Below are positions 59,948 through 64,000 of a stretch of DNA of 64,000 bases, piece by piece. The notes beneath the pieces were generated by a model that saw nothing but the letters and a program-made list of their open reading frames with translations, had not been told where the DNA came from and ran no database searches. This DNA comes from Leucobacter sp. G161 (lineage in GTDB: Bacteria > Actinomycetota > Actinomycetes > Actinomycetales > Microbacteriaceae). A program made the translations under genes and the position numbers. The stretch is from contig NZ_LOHP01000063.1 of the NCBI RefSeq assembly GCF_001482305.1, positions 37,620-101,619 on the forward strand, read 5' to 3'. The first letter of the stretch is position 1, and each line of letters starts with the position of its first letter.

Positions 59948-60145
59948 ATGGGATTTCTTGATGAAGCCAAGCAGAACGCGGCGAAGGCCGCTGAGCAGGC
60001 TCATGAGGCTGTCGCAGATGGCGTTGACAAGGCCAAGGACAAGGTCGACGAGCTGAAGGCCGAGGCCGACGTGAAGCGCGCCGAGGCCGAGCGCGACGCC
60101 GTGAAGGCACGGAACGACGTCAAGGACGAGCTCCGCGAGAACTAG
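59948..60145 (+). CDS. Small helical, LEA-like/coiled-coil protein
   Basis: A 65-residue highly charged protein, almost entirely helix-forming, with 11-residue-type repeats rich in Lys, Ala, Glu and Asp (EAKQNAAKAAEQAHEAVADG, DKAKDKVDELKAEAD). No Cys or aromatic core apart from Phe3. Resembles LEA/CsbD-like stress proteins by composition only. A good AAGGGGG lies upstream of ATG 59948 and a strong terminator follows. Probably a stress-linked cytoplasmic protein; unproven. Confidence 0.75.
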   Translation: MGFLDEAKQNAAKAAEQAHEAVADGVDKAKDKVDELKAEADVKRAEAERDAVKARNDVKDELREN

Positions 60146-60158
60146 CCTCTCAGCACCC

Positions 60159-60210
60159 CGAAGCGCCCGGCGCCCACGACCCCGATGGGGAGCGGGCGCC
60201 GGGCGCTTCG
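60159..60210. terminator. Terminator with a 17-bp stem
   Basis: CGAAGCGCCCGGCGCCC (60159-60175) pairs perfectly with 60194-60210 around an 18-nt loop, between the convergent LEA-like and DUF4190 genes. It can serve both strands. Confidence 0.85.
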
Positions 60211-60227
60211 GCGTTGAGGCTGCAGGG

Positions 60228-60560
60228 CTACGCGGATGCGAGCAGCCACGCCCAGAACAGCACTGATGCGACGATGATCGCGATCGTGGCGTAGCCGAAC
60301 ACGAGACCGGTGAGCGCCACCCCGCGACCCGCGCCGGTGTACTTTGCCCTGCGCAGCCCGGAGTGGCCCAAAATGATCGCGAGGAGCGCGGGGAGAAACG
60401 CGACCGCGCCAGCCACGATGCCAAAGATCGGGAAGGGGGACCAGATGCCGATGAGGCCACCGATGATCCCGAGGATTAGCGACGTGACCGCCATCGCGTT
60501 GACGGGTGGCGGCAGCGGCTGCTGGTAAACAACCTGCGGCGGTGGTGGCTGGTAGCTCAT
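60228..60560 (-). CDS. DUF4190 domain membrane protein
   Basis: A 110-residue protein. A Pro/Gln-rich N-terminus (YQPPPPQVVYQQPLPPP) precedes two to three helices with the DUF4190-like pattern AMAVTSLILGIIGGLIG, GHSGLRRAKYTGAGRGVALT and GLVFGYATIAIIV. Function unknown. It follows the acyl-CoA ligase gene by 57 bp in the same direction and may be read from the same transcript. Confidence 0.82.
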   Translation of the reverse strand: MSYQPPPPQVVYQQPLPPPVNAMAVTSLILGIIGGLIGIWSPFPIFGIVAGAVAFLPALLAIILGHSGLRRAKYTGAGRGVALTGLVFGYATIAIIVASVLFWAWLLASA

Positions 60561-60617
60561 GCCCCGATAGTACCGGCGCCCGCTGCACCTGCACAGCTTG
60601 GGTGAGCGCCCCGGCTG

Positions 60618-62285
60618 TTACGCACTGGATCCGTAGACGTCGGCGTGCTCGAGCCGCAGCGCCTTCTTGTCGATCTTCCCGACGCCGGTGCGCGGCAGTT
60701 GCGCGACGTGCACGATCTCCTCTGGCAGCTGCCACTTTGCGAAGCGGCCATCGAGGCCCGCATGGAGCTCGTCGAGGGCCAACGGTTCTCCGTCGGTGGT
60801 CACCACGAGCGCAAGTGGGCGTTCCTCCCACTTCGGGTGCGGCACGCTGATGACGGCGGCGTCGGCGACGCGGGGAATCCCCACGATCGCATTCTCCATG
60901 TCGATCGATGAGATCCACTCGCCCCCGCTCTTGATGACATCCTTCAGCCGGTCGGTGAGTTTGAGATAGCCGAACTGGTCAACGCTGCCGACGTCGCCCG
61001 TGCGCCAGTATCCGTCGAGGAACCGGTCGGCATCGTCCTCGAGCTCGTGGTACCGCTCGGCGATCCAAGGCCCCCGCAGCAGCACCTCGCCGACACTCTC
61101 GCCGTCAAACGGCAGATCGCGATCCTCGCTGTCGACGACGCGGATGTCGATGCCGTTTACCGGCAGGCCCTGGCTTCGCTTGCGATCCCACATCTTCTCA
61201 TCGCTCACGGTGCCGAGCATGGACGGCTTCAGACCGAGATTCACGCTCACGAACGGCGAGGATTCTGTGGCGCCGAACGCGTGTATGACGTTCGCTCCCG
61301 TGAGTTCGTAGAAGTCGCGCATGAGCGAGAGCGCCGGTTCTGTGGAGCCGGAAATGAGGCGTGCCTGGCTGAGATCTGGCATCGGGTCGAGGGTCTTGAT
61401 GTAGCTGAGCATCGGTTGAAAGATGGCCGGGGCGCCGTTGGCGACCGTGACCTCCTCCGAGATGAGGGTGTCGACGAGCGCCGGGAGATCCTCCGCCTGG
61501 TACCGCCCCGGCAGAACAATCTTCGCCGCGCTGTAGACCGCGGCCTGCGGGAAGCCCCAGCTCTGGCAGTGGAACATTGGCGTGACCGGCATCACGGTAT
61601 CGTCCGCGCTGATATCGAGGCTCGCTGCGCACGCAAGCGTGTGCAGGTAGATACTGCGATGCGAGTAGAAGATGCCCTTGGGGCGTCCCGTGGTGCCCGT
61701 CGTGTAGCAGGCGCTGTATGCCGACTTTTCGTCGATGATTGGCCAGTGGTATTCGGGATCCGCATCCGCGACGAGCTCCTCAAAGTGGCGCGCGTTCGGC
61801 AGCGTGGTCGTGATCTCCGACATCGGTCGATCCGACATGATTACCCACTCCCGCACCCCCGGGGAGTGCGCTGCGAGGCCCTCAGCGACGGGCAGCAGCG
61901 TTTCGTCGACAAGGATCACCGATGCGCCGCTGTGCGTTGTCACGTACCCAAGGTCCAGCGGCGGCAATCGCAGGTTCATCTGCAGCATGACCGCGCCCGT
62001 GCCCGGGATGGCCCAGTACAGCTCGAAGTGACGCTTGCTGTTCCAGTCGAGAATGCCGACGACGTCACCGGGCTCGACACCGATGGACTCAAGCGCATTC
62101 GCGATGCGCTGCGTCCGTGCGTACGCTTCGCCGTAGGTGTAACGGCCCCACTCGCCGTTGGTCGTGCGATAGACGATCTCCTGCTCAGGGAATGTTCGCG
62201 CGGAGTGCCTGATGATCGTGGTGGTATTGAGCTGGTAGCTGTCGCCCATCGTCGAGGGCTTGCCGGTGACGAACTTCGTGGTCAT
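60618..62285 (-). CDS. AMP-forming fatty-acyl-CoA ligase (medium/long chain)
   Basis: A 555-residue ANL-family enzyme that activates a fatty acid with ATP and CoA. The P-loop is YTTGTTGRPKG, followed by TPMFHCQSWGFP, GATESSPFVS, the hinge YWRTGDVG and LKDVIKSGGEWIS, and the C-terminal lysine in GVGKIDKKALR. An AlkK-type ligase is likely. ATG 62285 has a perfect AAGGAGGAA upstream. It lies 35 bp after a CaiB-like gene, so the two may work on the same acyl-CoA pool. Confidence 0.92.
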   Translation of the reverse strand: MTTKFVTGKPSTMGDSYQLNTTTIIRHSARTFPEQEIVYRTTNGEWGRYTYGEAYARTQRIANALESIGVEPGDVVGILDWNSKRHFELYWAIPGTGAVMLQMNLRLPPLDLGYVTTHSGASVILVDETLLPVAEGLAAHSPGVREWVIMSDRPMSEITTTLPNARHFEELVADADPEYHWPIIDEKSAYSACYTTGTTGRPKGIFYSHRSIYLHTLACAASLDISADDTVMPVTPMFHCQSWGFPQAAVYSAAKIVLPGRYQAEDLPALVDTLISEEVTVANGAPAIFQPMLSYIKTLDPMPDLSQARLISGSTEPALSLMRDFYELTGANVIHAFGATESSPFVSVNLGLKPSMLGTVSDEKMWDRKRSQGLPVNGIDIRVVDSEDRDLPFDGESVGEVLLRGPWIAERYHELEDDADRFLDGYWRTGDVGSVDQFGYLKLTDRLKDVIKSGGEWISSIDMENAIVGIPRVADAAVISVPHPKWEERPLALVVTTDGEPLALDELHAGLDGRFAKWQLPEEIVHVAQLPRTGVGKIDKKALRLEHADVYGSSA

Positions 62286-62320
62286 GATTCCTCCTTGAAA
62301 TGTCAGACTGTCGCAACCGG

Positions 62321-63148
62321 CTAGGTGCTGGGATGCACGCGCGCCAGCGGGACATCTGCGTCTGCTGCGAGTGCGAGCCAGGTCGCGGTGGGGTGGGCGC
62401 GAAACGCGAATTCCAGCGCCTCACGGGTTGAACCGCCCATCATGAGCGCAAGGCGCTCGTGAAAGTGCGGCTCGAGAGCGGCAACGGCGATCACGCCATC
62501 GGCAGTGTCGTACAAGCCGTAAGCGGGATCCGCCCCGCCGAGCAGGCCGCCGGGCGTCGTCAAGCCAAAACGCATCGAGTCGCTGGCATCAGCTGCTGCC
62601 CGCTCGAGGGAAACGCGATGATGACCACCGCGGCCGCTGGTGGCGCGATTGAGGAGCGCGAGGAGCATCGCGGAGACTGCGCGCTCGGCCCCGAGGAGAT
62701 CCGCGATGAGGACGCGCGGGATCAGCGGTGGCGTGAGCAACCCGTGTTCGGCCTGGTGCGTCAGATCGTGGCCCGGGCGCTCCGCGTCGTCGGACCCAAC
62801 GATCTCGACGACGGAGAGCCGAGGAAGCCCGGCGACGATGTCGGGAAGGCCGAGCCGCTCTGCAGCGGAGGGACGCATCGCTGTGAGAAGAAGGTCGGCG
62901 CGGGCGAGCTCATCCGCAAACCTGTCGATGTCGGTCTCCACTTTCAGGTCGAGCCGAAGGATCGTCTGGCCGCGGGTGAGCTTCGAATACCAGCCTGGTG
63001 CCCCCTGCGCGAGCGCATCGCCGGCGGGCGGTTCGATCTTGGTGACGGTGGCGCCGAGCTCGTGTAGTCGTGCAGCAGCGAGCGGACCAGGGAGATTTGT
63101 GGCGAGAGAGACGAGGTGAATGCCTGCTAACGGTGAAGCTTCTGGCAT
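62321..63148 (-). CDS. Short CaiB/BaiF-family CoA-transferase or racemase-like protein
   Basis: A 275-residue class III CoA-transferase fold protein. It opens with GIHLVSLATNLPGPLAAARL and LGATVTKIEPPAGD, and has the catalytic Asp in RVLIADLLGAERA. It is about 120 residues shorter than full members such as the one at 3286-4509, ending soon after the AMATWLALAADADVP-like end region. It may be an alpha-methylacyl-CoA racemase-type minimal form, or truncated and reduced in function. Cotranscribed with the acyl-CoA ligase. Confidence 0.82.
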   Translation of the reverse strand: MPEASPLAGIHLVSLATNLPGPLAAARLHELGATVTKIEPPAGDALAQGAPGWYSKLTRGQTILRLDLKVETDIDRFADELARADLLLTAMRPSAAERLGLPDIVAGLPRLSVVEIVGSDDAERPGHDLTHQAEHGLLTPPLIPRVLIADLLGAERAVSAMLLALLNRATSGRGGHHRVSLERAAADASDSMRFGLTTPGGLLGGADPAYGLYDTADGVIAVAALEPHFHERLALMMGGSTREALEFAFRAHPTATWLALAADADVPLARVHPST

Positions 63149-63681
63149 AACCCACCCACCTTTCGACTACAACCGTATCGCTATTCGCTTGGTTGTGCTG
63201 CAAAAAGTTCTGGGTTGCGCCGTCCGCTGCGGTTGACGGGAGTGATGCTGCTCGATGGGGACGAGTGCGCCAGAAGTGCTACTGAAGGAGAGCTCCACCC
63301 CAACAGTGCAAGTCTTCAGGCACTTGAAGTAGAGATGTTTGGGGAAGCCGGTTCTTCGCAGTTGAGGGTGTGCCGGCAGGTGGCGAGTGGGAGGGTGGCC
63401 CCGCTTGGGGGTTCTTCTCGCTAGCGGGTGTAGTGGCTGGCGAGGTCGACGCGGGGCCGCGATGAGCCGGGCCATCGGGCAGCCTTGCGCAGGGCGCGCA
63501 CTCAGCTGCGACTTGCGTGTCTCGGTCGCGACGTGCGTGTCTCGGTCGCGACGAAACAGCCGGTACAGCACACGTGCCCTCCGGAATACAGCACGCCTGA
63601 CCCTGGGGGTCGGGCACGGATCGCCCGCGGCAGCCCGAACCTTGCTCACTCCACCCCGCGGCGCAGTGGCGTGCCGGGCAG
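63149..63681. other. 533-bp stretch with no convincing gene
   Basis: Short open frames exist on both strands but none has a good ribosome site, known domain or codon pattern like its neighbours. It contains a promoter region for the leftward CaiB-ligase pair (near 63150-63200), and a 20-bp tandem duplication at 63514-63553. It might hold decayed sequence between the acyl-CoA genes and the HNH gene. Confidence 0.5.
63514..63553. repeat. 20-bp perfect tandem duplication
   Basis: TGCGTGTCTCGGTCGCGACG occurs at 63514-63533 and directly again at 63534-63553, in a gene-poor region just beyond the HNH gene end. Likely replication slippage; no coding sense. Confidence 0.9.
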
Positions 63682-64000
63682 TTAGAAAGGGTGCAGTGCG
63701 GGATCGTCAACCGCGGGATCGTCAACCGCGGGATCGTCAACCGCGGGTTCTTCAACCGCGGGATCGTCAACCGCGGGTTCTTCAACCGCGGGTTCGAATT
63801 GCACTTTGCGTTTCGGTTTGGGCCGTGAAGCCCGTAGCTCTGGGAGGAGGTCTGGTGGCAGGTCGATATAGATACGCCCAGTCGGTGACGTCCACTCGAG
63901 CACCCCGCCCGCGAGTTGTCTCACTGTCCAGTCCGAGTTGCCTTTCAGTGCGTGGTGGCTGCGGCACAAATGTGCGAGGTTGTCGGTAGCTGTGGGCCCG
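63682..64000 (-). CDS. C-terminal part of a DUF222/13E12-type HNH endonuclease protein
   Basis: About 105 C-terminal residues are in the window; the rest lies beyond base 64000. TDNLAHLCRSHHALKGNSDW is the end of an HNH nuclease motif as found at the C-terminus of 13E12-repeat/DUF222 proteins, which are multicopy in actinobacteria. A short beta segment VLEWTSPTGRIYIDLP follows, then a basic stretch (PKPKRKV) and a tail of PAV(D/E)(D/E) pentapeptide repeats ending in LHPF. The function of the family is unclear; some are thought to be mobile-intron-like or recombination nucleases. Confidence 0.85.
   Translation of the reverse strand, partial: GPTATDNLAHLCRSHHALKGNSDWTVRQLAGGVLEWTSPTGRIYIDLPPDLLPELRASRPKPKRKVQFEPAVEEPAVDDPAVEEPAVDDPAVDDPAVDDPALHPF
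63701..63790 (-). repeat. Six 15-bp tandem repeats in the HNH gene tail
   Basis: Six 15-bp units run from 63701 to 63790 in two variants (GGATCGTCAACCGCG and GGTTCTTCAACCGCG). Read on the minus strand they encode PAVDD or PAVEE units. In-frame unit gain or loss would change tail length without breaking the gene. Confidence 0.9.

Noticed and set aside
61047..62324. A 425-codon plus-strand open frame
   Set aside because: Antisense to the acyl-CoA ligase, which has all ANL-family motifs and a perfect ribosome site.
63167..63649. Minus-strand open frame of 160 codons in the gene-poor region
   Set aside because: No ribosome site, no domain and Arg/Pro-rich composition typical of shadow frames. 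The tandem duplication inside argues for non-coding sequence.
63701..63790. Possible CRISPR-like repeat array
   Set aside because: Units are 15 bp with no spacers, are in frame, and encode a pentapeptide tail; no cas genes are near.

Overview
High-GC DNA with actinobacterial traits: many GTG/TTG starts, ATGA/GTGA stop-start overlaps, menaquinone genes, a BioQ-like biotin operator and an LAXTG-type sorting signal. Gene content and order fit Microbacteriaceae, perhaps Leucobacter; the genus is a guess from general familiarity, since no search was possible. Nearly all of the window is coding, and no phage, transposase, rRNA or CRISPR array was seen.

Layout. 1-904: 5' part of phosphoglucomutase. 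970-1754: a HAD/NagD phosphatase gene split by a one-base frameshift. 1778-7251: leftward operon of two membrane proteins, an M20D amidohydrolase, a CaiB-type CoA-transferase and an AccD/AccA-like carboxyltransferase; divergent from it are an amidase and a double Lrp/AsnC regulator (7461-9876). 9900-17195: pyrE, a polar amino-acid ABC importer, lysA, a PucR regulator and a sirtuin. 17417-20815: pyruvate carboxylase.

20969-32380 is a coherent catabolic island for hydroxyproline-like compounds: proline-racemase-superfamily enzyme, DHDPS-family deaminase, FAD amine oxidoreductase, semialdehyde dehydrogenase, ABC importer, three SDR proteins, a FadR-type GntR regulator and an Ldh2-family imine reductase. 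Three GTnnnAC-type operator candidates lie in its two promoter regions.

32438-41787 holds menaquinone/isoprenoid genes (FprA-type reductase, polyprenyl synthase, MenG with a long Lys/Ala/Pro tail, MenF, MenD), together with a VOC protein, PPK2 and small membrane proteins. 41784-45461: an XRE regulator, two GT4 glycosyltransferases and a secreted cysteine amidohydrolase-like protein. 45755-45842: tRNA-Ser(GGA).

45929-50662 is the most interesting stretch. It has a NarL-type two-component system, two paralogous ankyrin-repeat lipoproteins and a DUF4822-like surface protein ending in LAETG. Each of the three exported-protein genes is preceded by the same 16-bp palindrome (TCAACCGATCGGTTGA, third copy 14/16). 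This looks like a small cell-envelope regulon that I do not recognise as a described system.

50946-53675: a second polar amino-acid ABC importer. 53770-57275: small housekeeping genes (cytidylyltransferase, thioesterase, GNAT, cupin, HdeD, SseB). 57285-59865: BioY-type biotin ECF transporter with a divergent TetR/BioQ-like regulator and its operator. 59948-63148: a helical small protein, a DUF4190 protein, an acyl-CoA ligase and a short CaiB-like protein. 63682-64000: C-terminus of a 13E12/DUF222-type HNH protein with an acidic pentapeptide-repeat tail.
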